A stretch of 64,000 nucleotides of DNA. Source: Liolophura sinensis (Eukaryota > Mollusca > Polyplacophora > Chitonida > Chitonidae). The translations under genes and the position numbers were made by a program. Under the pieces are notes generated by a model, which made no database searches, was not told the origin of the DNA, and was given only the letters and a program-made list of their open reading frames with translations. The stretch's first letter is position 1; every line of letters begins with the position of its first letter. Below are positions 43,916 to 56,610 of this stretch, one piece after another. Location: positions 3,945,152-4,009,151 of the forward strand of contig NC_088305.1 in NCBI RefSeq assembly GCF_032854445.1, read 5' to 3'.

Positions 43916-46900
43916 TGCTTACCCCTGCTGCTTCTCGTTGTGGAAGGCGTGTCCGATATACAGGCTGGTCAGTTGACAATCACACTGGACTCTTAAGTTG
44001 CCGGATTTCAAATTTGAGAAATACGAATAAATCCTATAAATACATCCTTGTTTCATTTAGTTTAACATTTTTCTTTACAATTGACTTTCTACAGCTTTAT
44101 GGTAATACCATCAATGTTGCAATCGTGCTGTAGATGTCTGGTGAGAAAATCATCAGGTTAAATATGGTTACAGTTAACATATGCAGAACAGCTGCATTAC
44201 GAGGTCTACGTTCCCCATCCATTCTTGTATGCACTGATGGTCAGGATGTTATGGCGGATATCCCGATGGCGCTTTCTACAAACTTTTCCTCTCGAAGACA
44301 AACAGATTCATGAATGAGTGAAGCGGTGGGTGGGCACAGCGCCCTCGGGGGTTACGGAACTCACCTCCGGTAGCTCCAAGCTCGTGCTCTTACGCCGGTC
44401 GCCTCATATCGCTCTCTATACATGACGCATGGGCTATAGTCCAAAAACAACGTGGAGCAAGAATGACTGGCAGGTAAGAGAGAAGGAGGGGGAAGGAGGA
44501 GGGGGTGCGTGGACAGAAAAAGAATTCCAATGAGCCGTTATGGGGTGACGGCTTGAACTTGTGGTTACCAGGGTCAGAATCGAGAAAGGCAGACAAACAT
44601 GGCTGAACGGCTCATCTCCTGTTCCCCTGCTTGGCAGTTTGGTGTTAAATCCCCGTATTAAGATACAAAGCCAACAGTGATTACGTCACATGGAAACACA
44701 CGGAAGATGAGTCACGGGTGGGTCATGTCTTTCCCCGCTGTACCGTCAGCATGGGCTAAACATGCTAAATAGCGTTTCTGCCCTGTGCGTTAAGAAGATG
44801 ATCTGTAATTGAGACTTGAGACAACCTCACAGCTGTTTGTCAATGAAGTGGAGCTAAAACCGTTGTGGTTTATCTATTCCTAACCATTGAGTCAGTCTAA
44901 GGTTTACAGGGTTACTGTCGCGACCCAGTGCGTCAAATATTCCATTGAAAGAATGTTTAAGCGCATTGGTTTATACGAGTGTACAGCAGGGTCCATATGT
45001 TATCAAACTATTCTCAGTTCGGCTTTTTAAGCCCTTGTAATTTACGACTTTAATCTGAAATTCCTTGATAAATACAGACCCGGGCATTAGGACCACCAAG
45101 CTGACTTAAACTTCCGTCTCACTGAGGATTTAACAGTTTGCTGCGTTAAAACTGTGACTTGTCTAAGGAGTTTTTATATTAAGTCTGACGGTTGCCTTAG
45201 ACTTTCATAATAAAATTTAGGCAATTTTAAGCGCAGGAATTAAACCAAAAGTTAAGACTAAGATTGACGTAAGTATTGACGGTATCCTGGGGCATGGGCG
45301 TCTGAGTCTTACTGACGCATTCTTACAATCGCAGTATTTACAGCCCTAAAAAGCACATTTTGGCCTTGTTTTTACAATGTCGGAAGTGTCAGTGCAGGCT
45401 TTTCTTTTATAACTGTTATGCAGTTTTTCACAGTGATATGAAACTATGCATCGAACCAGACATTCGTATACAAGCTCTCAACAAAAATGGACGTTCCTTG
45501 TCAATAATCGCCAGGTCAATTCCCAAATCGACGTTTGACACAAACAACCAAACAACTAAGAAAGTGTATGAAATAATAAATTGGAAAGGAGTCATGCAAA
45601 CTCGTTAGTTTTCAATGGTGTCGGAAAGTATCGAATCGGCTTCTAATCAGGAAGCCACAAGCATCAATAAACACAAAGACAAATATTGATTTTCGACTGA
45701 TCGTGATTGGTTTCGATCATTGTACTTTCAAAAAATGAATTTACCGATAAATCGTTATGGACGGTGTTGATGAATGCCGAACGAACAAGAAGAAAAATAA
45801 CAGGAACATATTAATATCCACCTATACCAAGATGAATCGAATACCCTAGTCTTACTTTTATCAATGGAAAGAAAACCTTATTTAAAATACCTTTAACGTT
45901 AGCTGAACGCTTTGAGATACAAACGGTCCTGATAACCACGTAATGAACCCTTGGTATAGAGTTAATGGAAGAGGATCATCCGAGTTCAGTGAGATTCTTG
46001 GTCATGAACCTATCTTCACGCGATTGTTTGGATGTGGCATGTCATTTGACAGATGCATATATACAGTGTACCCTCTGGCTTTTGGAAGTTTACACTTAGC
46101 GCCTTGCCCTTCAGCCCATAGAACATATGAGCGCAGTGCACGGGTTTGAACTCAGAAATGGAAGACACAGTTATACTGCCAATCTATTCCTTGTCTTGAC
46201 TGCTTCAGATTGAAGTCTGCATTTAGACATGAAAGGTTTTTTGGTCTCATGGACCACTGTTTTACGCAACAAGCTGTTGGAAAAAAGTTAAATGTATCTA
46301 CATTAAAAGTGTAAGTAATGGTGATAATAGTAGAAGTGGTTTGTACTTTTTAAATGCTGATGTGTTCTTGAGACGTACAAATTAACAGAACGCACAGTCA
46401 AATGTTTGAAATAACATTAAACTGTTCATTTTGAACATTTGAAATAAGCCTCGGTCACTGTTCATCTCATATCTTGTTTTCTGTATTTACCCTGTCTTAA
46501 AAATTAAGCGTTAAAAATAGAAATGAAATAAATAAATGAAAACAAAGAAGTATCTCCTTTAAAATTGTTAAAAGTTACTAAAGTAACGCTCATAAGGCCT
46601 AGGTCTGGTGATTTGTAAGGTATCTGGCAAATAAACTTTTGCGACTTTTATAGAAATTAGAATAAATTTTCCAAGAACATTTTATCTTAACGTTGTCTTA
46701 ATACAAGCGCTTTCATTCTGTATTTTGAGAACTAAGTACACATCAACACAGCAACTAATATCAAAAAGAAAATGGGCATTTTACAGAAAAAAATTTCAAT
46801 AAGTCATGAATAGGGGTTCGGCTAAAGCGAAGAGTTTCACCCTTTTAATTTCATATTCATGGTGCATCCTTTCCACGGATAAAAATGGCAAGAATGTATC

Positions 46901-47390
46901 AACTATGGGTGTACACTGAATATATACACATATATACCTGCAAATACGAAGAGCTATGAAAAGAAAACAGGTAACACGACATAAATCCAAAGTTAAAATA
47001 AGGCAACGTCGAAATATACTATATTTATTGATTTCGCAGCTGCAAAAAATCTATACTGAACGAGACAATGACGGGTAAAGGCGATTTAAAAATTACTGCA
47101 GATAAGAGGATATGGAGCCAACAAAACTGAACGCTCAAAAAAGTTAATCGTAAAACAAAAGCCCATGTCAGTGTAACTGACAACACACGCATGCGTGTAA
47201 CTTGCCCATGTTGACATCGTGAAGAAAGGGTGTGTATGCAATTTTCATTCTGCAAACAGTTGTTGAGTTGAAACAAACGACATGGCGTCAGAAAAGAGAC
47301 ATTATCAGCATATTCTATGCAGGAAGACTCCAAAAACTATGGTGTTAATTTAACATTTAACCATGAAATCCTCACCGTAACTGGAATTTA
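43916..47390. other. Gene-poor interval with scattered repeat pieces
   Basis: No convincing gene. A tRNA-like stretch on the minus strand near 44340-44410, followed by GGGATATCCGCCATAACATC at about 44246-44265, may be another SINE or related element. A family C repeat copy lies at 45440-45655. Other ORFs (for example 45943-46149) are unrecognised. Confidence 0.35.
45440..45655 (+). repeat. Dispersed repeat family C, copy 4
   Basis: CTATGCATCGAACCAGACAT, AAAAATGGACGTTCCTTGTC, CAATTCCCAAATCGACGTTT, ACACAAACAACCAAACAACT, AAGAAAGTGTATGAAAT and TTTTCAATGGTGTCGGAAAG, collinear with the other copies. Confidence 0.75.
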
Positions 47391-47393
47391 ACA

Positions 47394-47945
47394 TCTCAGT
47401 GATGACAGAACAGATGAGGTTATTGCAAGATAATATGAGATTTTCCCTGTGATAGAATAATAGACGAGGTTTTTGCAAGATAATATTATGTTTTCTGAGT
47501 GATGACAGAACAGATGAGGTTATTGCAAGATAATATGAGATTTTCCCTGTGATAGCATAACAGATGAGGTTATTGCAAGATAATATTATGTTTTTTTCTG
47601 AGCGATGACAGAACAGATGAGGTTATTGCAAGACAATATTATGTTTTCTGAGTGATGACAGAATAGATGACGTTATTGCAAGATAATATTATGTTTTCTG
47701 AGTGATGACAGAACAGATGAGGTTATTGCAAGACAATATTATGTTTTCTGAGTGATGACAGAATAGACGAGGTTATTGCAAGACAATATGAGATTTTCTG
47801 AGTGATGACAGAATAGACGAGGTTATTGCAAGACAATATTATGTTTTCTGAGTGATGACAGAACAGATGAGGTTATTGCAAGATAATATTATGTTTTCTG
47901 AGCGATGACCGAATACATGTAGATGAGGTTATTCCTACAGAATAT
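47394..47945. repeat. 50-bp minisatellite
   Basis: About 11 copies of TGATGACAGAACAGATGAGG plus TTATTGCAAGATAATATTAT and GTTTTCTGAG, well conserved in the middle and decayed at both ends. Confidence 0.9.
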
Positions 47946-48159
47946 TATGTTATGGACAACACAATATATTAAAGTTGGAAAACCGAGCTACTGTCGTTAA
48001 TAATATCATAGTTTGCAGCATGGGCATAAAATATTCTGCAGTCACTAAGAAAACATAGTCTTCTGCTAATTCAGCAGGTTATTCTTTGTAGTGTAGATAA
48101 AGAATATAAGATAAAGAAAATAATTAATAAATATTATTAAAGAAAAATAAACGTTTAAC

Positions 48160-48393
48160 TTACGTGTAGAACAAATTGATGACTGTATCAGAACCTTTGA
48201 CGCGCGAAGACAATAGGAAGATCTGATAACAATTAAACATCAAAAGTAAGCAAAGAAGTCCGTTTAAAAATCCCAGCTGAGAAACAAAGTTTCTGCGGGA
48301 CCAGGTTGAGCTAGTGAGTCGGTTTTGACCACTTGTTTTATAATTACCACTAGCGTTTAGCCCTTTCGACGTGGTCGGATCCAATCCCCGCAT
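48160..48393 (-). CDS. Possible first coding exon of a type II membrane protein
   Basis: On the minus strand an ATG at 48393 opens 77 codons ending near a consensus 5' splice site (TTCTACAC then GTAAGT at about 48162). The protein has a Ser/Arg-containing N-terminus (SSTWSRRNF) and then a hydrophobic stretch LGFLNGLLCLLLMFNCYQIF. This layout is seen in signal-anchored Golgi enzymes. I do not recognise the family and found no next exon. Spliced to the chitin synthase leader exon at 40211 it would hit a stop after one codon, so it could alternatively be a non-coding first exon of that gene. It may be chance. Confidence 0.25.
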   Translation of the reverse strand: MRGLDPTTSKGLNASGNYKTSGQNRLTSSTWSRRNFVSQLGFLNGLLCLLLMFNCYQIFLLSSRVKGSDTVINLFYT

Positions 48394-48399
48394 CTAACT

Positions 48400-49730
48400 C
48401 TCTGTTTTTTTCTCCTTTCGCCGCATCCTATTGCATTATACAGCGTTTTACTTCCCCACCCAACATCTTTAACGAGGGTCCCTGTATGAAAGATCCCCGG
48501 GAATTCAAGCTGGCATTCTTCTCTAGATATATGTGACTTTGGCGTTATAAGCTGAACTATTCCGGGACAGTCCCGTTTGACTTGGACACATCAAATCTCC
48601 CCAAAATGTTGTTTTGTAAACATGGTTTGTTTGCCAACAAGTGTCAGAGGGCGCTTTGATTTGGTTTCGTGTGTTTTCCTCACGTCTCTACGCTCGTCTC
48701 TCGAGGCCAAGCCGCCAGGCTAAGAGAACCGCGTCACCCAGTCATAGTGTCCGTGCTTAGTAGGGATATCTGGCAACAAGGCGACGAAAAATTAAGAACA
48801 ATTACTTCTCAGTGAAACAAAGAGAAATTTGAAACATTTAACAAGGCCTGGCAACAGTGCGGGAGCTTCCCAAGTATAATCGGTGTGCCCCAGGAATTCC
48901 GAAGTAGGCCCTAACATGCCCACAAACCTTTTACGCACAAGTTTTCATGACCATATACCATTGACGATTATTTGTTTGTAGTTCACGCATGCGTGTTACG
49001 TCGAGCGGAAGCTTCGGCTTGGCGATAACACGTTTAACCGCCATGCTCAACCACTAAACATATGTCAGTTTGGTCAAAGTTGCTGATGGAAGAAAAGAAA
49101 AAATATTTCGGCTACTTTGCAAAAACGTGTTTTGGGGCAAACCGCACTGCTGTAAGTAAATGATGTTTCGGTAGTTCAGACGTAACCATTACATGTTGTT
49201 ACATTTGAGCAGACAAGGTAATGAGATGTAACAACGTGTAGCTTATAAAAACACCCCACAGGCCAAGTTTAACCGCTTCAATCTTGTACATGACTTTTAT
49301 TTTATATACATTCTGTCCTATTTACCGACTGGTTTTGACTAAGTACATTCTACATTCAATCTCACTGAGCTCCCTAGATGACCAATCTTTTGTTGATTCT
49401 TCTAAGCAGGTTTTTGTTTAAGTATCCGACAGACTGAACCTTTTCTTTTCTGGTTAGAAACCAAGTATTAAAAAAACTGCATGTAACTACATGTACACTG
49501 CAAATATTAACGACGCATGACATGTTCTTTTACAAACCCACGCATTAATGTGCAAACGCCTAGCTCGCTGTTATTATTTGAACGCAGATTCTTATCCATA
49601 AACGCGCTACATGTATATGGTCGGACTATACACGCATAGGTTGGTCGGACTATACACACATAGGTTGGTCGGACTATACACGCGTAGGTTTTTTGTTAAA
49701 ACATAAGCTGGCATTCTTTTACCGCGTTGT
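48400..49730. other. Intergenic, nothing recognised
   Basis: Mixed-composition DNA without a recognisable gene. A short triple repeat of GGTCGGACTATACACGCATA lies at about 49619-49690. Confidence 0.35.
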
Positions 49731-49733
49731 CTC

Positions 49734-49905
49734 CAAAACATTGGTGAGTGAGTGCATAGGGTTTAACATCGTACTTAACAATATCTCCAAAACATTGGTG
49801 AGTAACGTCGTACTTAACAATATCTCCAAAACATTGGTGAATAAGTGTTCAGGGTTTAACGTCGTACTTAACAGTTTTCCAGTCATATGACGACGACCAC
49901 AGCAT
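49734..49905 (-). mobile_element. SINE 3' end (family B) with internal duplication
   Basis: On the minus strand GTCGTCGTCATATGACTGGA, then TTAAGTACGACGTTAAACCC, with the GTTAAGTACGACGTTA and CCAATGTTTTGGAGATATT part tandemly repeated about three times. Same 3' module as at 9665-9782. Confidence 0.65.
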
Positions 49906-50345
49906 TGGTGTTTTATAGAAAACATATGACATGCCTTCCAGAGTGATCAGTTAGCCGTTTTCATATTAACATATATATACCTACCAGTTTTTGCTGTGTA
50001 TATATCTGGTATTGACTGCGGTTTGTCCGCACCTCACACAAGCAAAATATTCGTACCCAGTAAAAATGTGAGAGATGGTTTAAGAGAGGATGAAAGGGGA
50101 CATAGGGTTACCAACGGATCGTCCTTTTCTGAACAGAAATAAAAGATTCAATCTACCCGACACCTAAAAAACTGTGCTTAGAAAAATCAACAAAAGATTG
50201 TTCATTCTGTTTACCATCGAGGCAGTTCAGTTTTGAATGAGATTGTTTGTGTCTTCTTGATATAATGCCCTTTGTCAACTTTCTGAACCCCTTGTAAATA
50301 TTTTACACACTTGGATGGTATTATAAACCTACATTATTAAAGTTG

Positions 50346-52600
50346 CACAGCATAGAAAGTGAAACCAGAGCAGCGACGACAGTGTGATAGACGTATAGCA
50401 TAGAGAGTGAAACCAGAGCAGCGACGACAGTGTGATAGACGTACAGCATAGAGAGTGAAACCAGAGCAGCCACGACAGCGTAATAGACGTACAGCTTACA
50501 GAGTGAAACCAGAGCAGCGACGACAGTGTGATAGACGTACAGCATAGAGAGTGAAACCAGAGCAGCGACGACACTGTGATAGACATACAGCATAGAGAGT
50601 GAAACCAGAGCAGCGACGACAGTGTGATAGACATACAGCATAGAGAGTGAAACCAGAGCAGCGACGACAGTGTGATAGACGTACAGCATAGAGAGTGAAA
50701 CCAGAGCAGTGACGACACTGTGATAGACATACAGCATAGAGAGTGAAACCAGAGCAGCGACGACAGTGTGATAGACATACAGCATAGAGAGTGAAACCAG
50801 AGCAGCGACGACAGCGTAATAGACGTACAGCATAGGGAGTGAAACCAGAGCAGCGACGACAGTGTAATAGACGTACAGCATAGAGAGTGAAACCAGAGCA
50901 GCGACGACAGTGTAATAGACGTACAGCATAGAGAGTGAAACCAGAGCAGCGACGACAGCGTAATAGACGTACAGCATAGAGAGTGAAACCGGAGCAGCGA
51001 CGACAGTGTGATAGACATACAGCATAGAGAGTAAAACCAGAGCAGTGACGACAGTGTGATAGACATACAGCATAGAGAGTGAAACCAGAGCAGCGACGAC
51101 AGTGTAATAGACATACAGCATAGAGAGTGAAAGCAGAGCGGCGACGACAGCGTGACAGACGTACAGCATAGAGAGTGAAACCAGAGCAGCGACGACAGTG
51201 TAATAGACATACAGCATAGAGAGTGAAACCAGAGCAGCGACGACAGTGTGATAGACATACAGCATAGAGAGTGAAACCAGAGCAGCGACGACAGTGTGAT
51301 AGACATACAGCATAGAGAGTGAAACCAGAGCAGCGACGACAGCGTAATAGACGTACAGCTTACAGAGTGAAACCAGAGCAGCGACGACAGTGTGATAGAC
51401 ATATAGCATAGAGAGTGAAACCAGAGCAGCGACGACAGCGTAATAGACGTACAGCTTACAGAGTGAAACCAGAGCAGCGGCGACAGTGTAATAGACGTAC
51501 AGCATAGAGAGTGAAACCAGGGCAGCGACGACAGTGTAATAGACGTACAGCTTACAGAGTGAAACCAGAGCAGCGGCGACAGTGTAATAGACGTACAGCA
51601 TAGAGAGTAAAACCAGAGCAGCGACGACGACAGTGTGATAGAGAGTGAAAGTATCATGGAGAGTGAAAAGTAGACCAGCGACGACAGTGTAATAGACGTA
51701 CAGCATAGAGCATTACACTTACAGTGTAATAGACGTACAGCATAGAGAGTAAAACCAGAGCAGCGACGACAGTGTGATAGACATACAGCATAGGGAGTGA
51801 AGGTAGACCAGCGAAGAAAGTGTGACAGAATTACAACATAGGAAGTGAAAGCAGACCATCGACGACCGTGTGAAAGAATTACATCAGAGGGAATGAAACC
51901 AGAGCAGCGACGACAGTGTAATAGACGTACAGCATAGAGAGTAAAACCAGAGCAGCGACGACAGTGTGATAGACATACAGCATAGACAGTGAAAGTAGAC
52001 CAGTGACGACAGTGTAATAGACGTACAGCATAGAGAGTAAAACCAGAGCAGCGACGACAGTGTGATAGACATACAGCATAGGGAGTGAAAGTAGACCAGC
52101 GACGACAGTGTAATAGACGTACAGCATAGAGAATGAAATCAGAGCAGCGACGACAGTGTCATAGACGTACAGCATAGAGAGTAAACCAAAGCAGCGACGA
52201 CGACAGTGTGATAGACGTACAGCATAGAGAGTGAAACCAGAGCAGCGACGACAGTGTAATAGACGTACAGCATAGAGAGTAAAACCAGAGCAGCGACGAC
52301 CATGTGCTAGACACACAGCATAGAGAGTGAAAGCAGAGCAGGGACGACAGTGTAATAGACATACAGCATAGATAGTGAAACCAGAGCAGCGACGACAGTG
52401 TGCTATACATACAGCATAGACAGTGAAACCAGAGCAGCGACGACCATGTGCTAGACATACAGCATAGAGAGTGAAACCAGAGCAGCGACGACAGTGTGAT
52501 AGACATATAGCATAGGGAGTGAAAGCAGAGCGGCGACGACAGTGTGATAGACATACAACATAGAGAGTGAAAGCAGAGGAGTGACGATAGTGTAATACCT
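50346..52600. repeat. 48-bp minisatellite, about 47 copies
   Basis: Unit GCATAGAGAGTGAAACCAGA plus GCAGCGACGACAGTGTGATA and GACGTACA. Because 48 is a multiple of 3 and the unit lacks stops on the minus strand, two overlapping minus-strand frames stay open for over 440 codons at 50321-51706 and others at 51879-52613. There is no signal peptide, start context or composition bias choosing one frame, so I treat these as by-products. Variants (GTAATAG/GTGATAG, CAGCTTACAG/CAGCATAGAG) are clustered, indicating ongoing local copying. A single diverged unit plus the right flank recurs at about 61672-61800. Confidence 0.95.
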
Positions 52601-53154
52601 GGCAAATGGTCACAGGTAACTGGTTAAATACGCCCAGTTATCCATTCACCTCAGTCAGGGTTTTATTGTAACTGTTCATGTAAATGCATAAACAGATTGC
52701 AATTTACACGCTTATCCCATTTTTATGCCACATTATTGGACTCTTGAACATACGTACTGTTTACTGTTATCTGACGATATGTGTACTATTCCCAAGCCAG
52801 CCTACACAGTTTTCTTGAAATCATCATGTAAAGTGTATCAATCAGTCCCCATGCTTTCCCTTCTAGTCAACGATCCCAGAGATCATCATAGGAAGCCGGG
52901 AATAGAAGGCTATGGATCGAAAAATGAGAGCATTTTCGTGATTGTTCATGGGCCAAAGTGAAGGTGTATGTACTTTGAGCCAACATTATCGATCACTGAT
53001 CACTTACTTCGTGCTCTCTCATACTACAAAGTTACGATCGCTGTAAACTGTTCAACACACTGCTCTCCAAGCACCCACCCTACTCTACTGGTTTTCCATT
53101 AATTACTATACTTAAAGTTTATCTGTCAAGAATTAGTTGGTTTGCGTATGGCAT

Positions 53155-53405
53155 ATGTTTATTTCATTTGTGTTTTACCCCGTACGCAAGAATTATATAT
53201 GTCAAACAGAGGCGCAATAAACAATTAGACAATTATATGTATTTCAGATTAATCCTTCTGTAAATTGAACAATATCCAAAACAGTAAAAATTGGTTACCA
53301 CTTTGGGTTTCGAACCAGAAACCTCGAATCGTCAAGCACCTACTAGTATGAATGATAATAAAAGCTATGCAAGTCAACCTTCTGGACCATGTAGCTAACA
53401 GTTCT
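53155..53405 (-). mobile_element. tRNA-derived SINE copy, diverged
   Basis: On the minus strand: TAGCTACATGGTCCAGAAGG head, B-box GGTTCGAAACC (about 53304-53314), and a 3' end with TATAATTCTTGCGTACGGGG and TAAAACACAAATGAAATAAA near 53155-53200. The middle is degenerate. Confidence 0.55.
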
Positions 53406-53728
53406 CGCCATGGCCGGAAGACAGGCATTACCAATCATAAAATCCCTGCTATGACCGGAAGACAGGCATTACCAATCATAAAATCCCTGCTATGACCGGT
53501 AGACAGGCATTACCAATCATGAAATCCCTGCTATGACCGGAAGACAGGCATTACCAATCATGAAATCCCTGCTATGACCGGAAGACAGGTATTACCAATC
53601 ATAAAATCCCTGCCATGACCGGAAGACAGGTATTACCAATCATAAAATCCCTGCTATGACCGGAAGACAGGCATTACCAATCATAAAATCCTCACTGTAA
53701 CCGAAAGACAGGCATTACCAATCAGAAA
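53405..53728. repeat. 41-bp minisatellite, about 8 copies
   Basis: Unit TATGACCGGAAGACAGGCAT plus TACCAATCATAAAATCCCTGC, very regular (few differences between copies). It is directly next to the head of the SINE at 53155-53405. Confidence 0.95.
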
Positions 53729-53929
53729 ATCGGAATCGCCATAGTTACCATAGCTGAACATATCAGATTTGTGGTTGGGAGTTACGTATGTCTGGTAGTT
53801 GGAATCCAATTAAGTGACTGAACACAACGCAGCATTGACTGTCTTGGCTAGACTGGCTGTAACCTGATGCATTCCAGCTCCGAGAAGAACTGTTTCCCCT
53901 ACACTACAAAACATCCTCGATGTTGGCTG

Positions 53930-54125
53930 TCTTTCAAAACGATTTGAATGACCGTTCATTTGCTTCTCTCTGCCTGATTCTAATTTCATACTTTATATAC
54001 ATCTTAGTTCTTTAGTGATTGGTGTTTTAGGCATTGGCCCTGCGATTATTGATTCGGAACGTCCATTTTCATTCACGACTGGTATATATTGGAGTAAATG
54101 TGTTTCCACGCATCGATTTAATAGG
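53930..54125 (-). repeat. Dispersed repeat family C, copy 5
   Basis: On the minus strand: CGATGCGTGGAAACACATTT, AATGGACGTTCCGAATCAAT, AATCGCAGGGCCAATGCCTA, AAGAACTAAGATGTATATAA and ATGAAATTAGAATCAGGCAG, collinear with the plus-strand copies. Confidence 0.65.
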
Positions 54126-54959
54126 TTTGTTATTGCCGTTTGTTAAACTCAACATATATCTTGCTGTCTCCATACGATGCTGGTTTTAGGCACTGGGTAT
54201 GAACTACCCAATGAGACAACAAGGCAAATGTGCTAAATCAAGTAAAAAATACATTCTCTTGCTTACACTTAAACAAGTGTGGACTAATCTTCTGAAGAAC
54301 ATTCCATTTGGCTCATGCGGATTAAATTTCACTCCAAACCAACTAATGTATGTACAAAAACATCAGTTCCGCTGGAATCTATTTGGCTTTTTTAAGTTTG
54401 GACCTGATGAGTTAAACAACTTCCCAATCAGACAGTTTCGGGTTAGGAACATCTCATTTTAAAGCCAGCTGTTTAACTGGATTATTCGTCTTCTATAGGC
54501 ATCATGTGGCATCGAGTCTGTGTCCCGTAAAATGAACTGGGAATCAAGTTGGCGATCGACTCGGTTTAGAGTTGTTGTGACATCTGATAGGGGTATCAGG
54601 CAGTGAATAGAATATTCTTAGAATGAGAGATCACGACTGAGGAATCCTAACGCCTTTTTGTTAATCAGATAATCAGATAGACTGCTATCGCGTAAAGTTA
54701 AGCGATGTCTTGATTAACTACTTTGGCCAATTGGTAATGTCCAGTCTAGCCAGTTAAGCTACGAACAAGAGATATATTTCACCGCTGCACGATCAATCAA
54801 CAGGAAAGCTTTCACAGCAGAATTTGCCTTTGTAGGCGCTAGGTTTCCAGAGTTAAGTGATAAGCAATTGCGACATGAATTACCAACGAATGAAATGGTT
54901 TGCTTATTTCAGCTTCGAATATTGTATATATATATATTGAGGTACGGGGAGAAGAAATA

Positions 54960-55790
54960 AGAGCAGATATTCAAGTCAGGAACGGCAGTAAAATCGGGAG
55001 CAACGGTACAAATCAGGAACAGCGGTACAAATCAGGAACAACTGTACAATTCAGGGTCAGCGGAAAACATCGGGAACAGCGGTACAAAGTAGGAGCATGG
55101 GAAGAAATGGAGAGTAGCTGTGTAAAGTAAGACCAGCGGTACAAATCAGGAGCAACGGTACAAGTCAGGAGCAAAGGTACAAGTCATTAACAGCCAAACA
55201 AATCGGGAACAGCGGTATAAAGTACATGTAGGAGCAGCGTTACAAATCGGGTACAGCGGTACAAACCAGGAGGAGGGTTACAAATCGGGAGCAAAGGTAG
55301 AAGTCAGGAACAGCGGTACAAATCAGGAAATATGTCAGCGAAATATGTCAGGAACAGCGGTCCAAGCCAGGGACAGCGCTACAAACCAGAAACCATAGTA
55401 GAAATCAGGAGCAATGGGGTTATTCTGGAACAGGACTACAAATCAACAGCTTTGGTACAATCAGGAACAGCTGTACGAATTAGGAGCATTGGTACAAATC
55501 GAGAACATTAGTACACATCAGGAACAGCGCCAAAATCGGGAGCGGCGGTACAAATCGGGAGCAGCGGAACAAATCGGCGAAAGTGGCGAAATCAGGACCA
55601 GTGGTATAAATTAGAAGCAGCTGTATAAATCAGGAAATGACGAATAAATAAAGAGCGCTGGTATAAGTCTGGAACAGTTGTTCAAGTCTCTAGCACCGGC
55701 ACAAACTATCAGGAAATCAGGAAATGACGAATAAATAAAGAGCGCTGGTATAAATCTGGAACAGTTGTTCTAGGTCTCTAGCACCGGCAC
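54960..55790. repeat. Irregular short satellite (about 18-24 bp)
   Basis: Dozens of variants of GGAACAGCGGTACAAATCAG and GGAGCAACGGTACAAATC, with a near-exact larger duplication of ATCAGGAAATGACGAATAAA plus following bases at about 55639-55710 and 55713-55790. Confidence 0.85.
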
Positions 55791-56282
55791 AAACACCACA
55801 TACATCATTCAGCGCCATGAACACCGAGGTCATTGGACAGAAACGGCCATAATCGATGATACATGCATTTCCTAGACATTAGCATGACTTTCAACAGGGC
55901 TGTCACCAAACTGTGATGACCAAGCGGTAGACTGTCCGCCTCGGCCCGCCTTTCATGGCCGTGGTCAAGTACTTCTCGGCAGGTTGTGAGCAAATTGTGA
56001 CAGGTTAGCGCATCATGCCGGCAGAGGCCCCGTGAGTCTGCTGTCTAAGTTTTCCTTTCGACTGCCTAAGAATGGACATTGCCATTAGTCAAACATTTCT
56101 CGATGAATGTTTGTCAAAGGCGTCAGGATTCATCAGTCGTGGTATACAATCTCTCATCCTGACAAGATTCATCTGCTGCCGGTTTCATCATCGGAGTTGT
56201 GACAATAACTCTAAACCGAGCCGATAGGCATAAATGATCCCATGTTCAATTTAAACACAGACACTCGATACCACACAAGCTT

Positions 56283-56345
56283 GTGCGCCGAACCAGACAT
56301 TCCTATATAGGCCATCAATCAAAATGGTCCTTCTCGGTCAGCATC
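56283..56345 (+). repeat. Dispersed repeat family C, partial copy 6
   Basis: TGTGCGCCGAACCAGACATT, ATCAATCAAAATGGTCCTTC and TCGGTCAG, cut off by the SINE that follows at 56360. Confidence 0.5.
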
Positions 56346-56359
56346 AGTGACGCCTACAC

Positions 56360-56610
56360 CATTTATTTATTTATTTATTTATTCATTCGATTTGTGTTTT
56401 TTTCACTTATATATTTCACTTATACGACGGCGACCAGCATTATGGTCGGGCATAAGCGGGCATAGATCGGGTGGAAACCCACGACCATCCCCAAGTTCCC
56501 GTGAGATCTTGCTACGTACGGCCGGAAAGGAAACCGGCATGAGCTGGACTTAAACTCACATCGACCACCTTGGTGAGATGCTCCTGGGTGATGCCTATGC
56601 TATACTAGAA
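56360..56610 (-). mobile_element. SINE (family A), nearly full length
   Basis: On the minus strand: B-box region GATGTGAGTTTAAGTCCAGC, TTCCTTTCCGGCCGTACGTA, GGGTTTCCACCCGATCTATG, CATAATGCTGGTCGCCGTCG, then an AAATAAATAAATAAATAAAT tail (56362-56385). It sits right after a truncated family C repeat. Confidence 0.8.

Noticed and set aside
50321-51706. 461- and 442-codon minus-strand ORFs as repeat membrane proteins
   Set aside because: They lie wholly within the 48-bp satellite, and two frames are open at once because the unit length is divisible by 3. There is no independent coding signal.
54199-54462. 87-codon plus-strand ORF
   Set aside because: Unrecognised and without signal peptide, domain or splice support; indistinguishable from a chance ORF.
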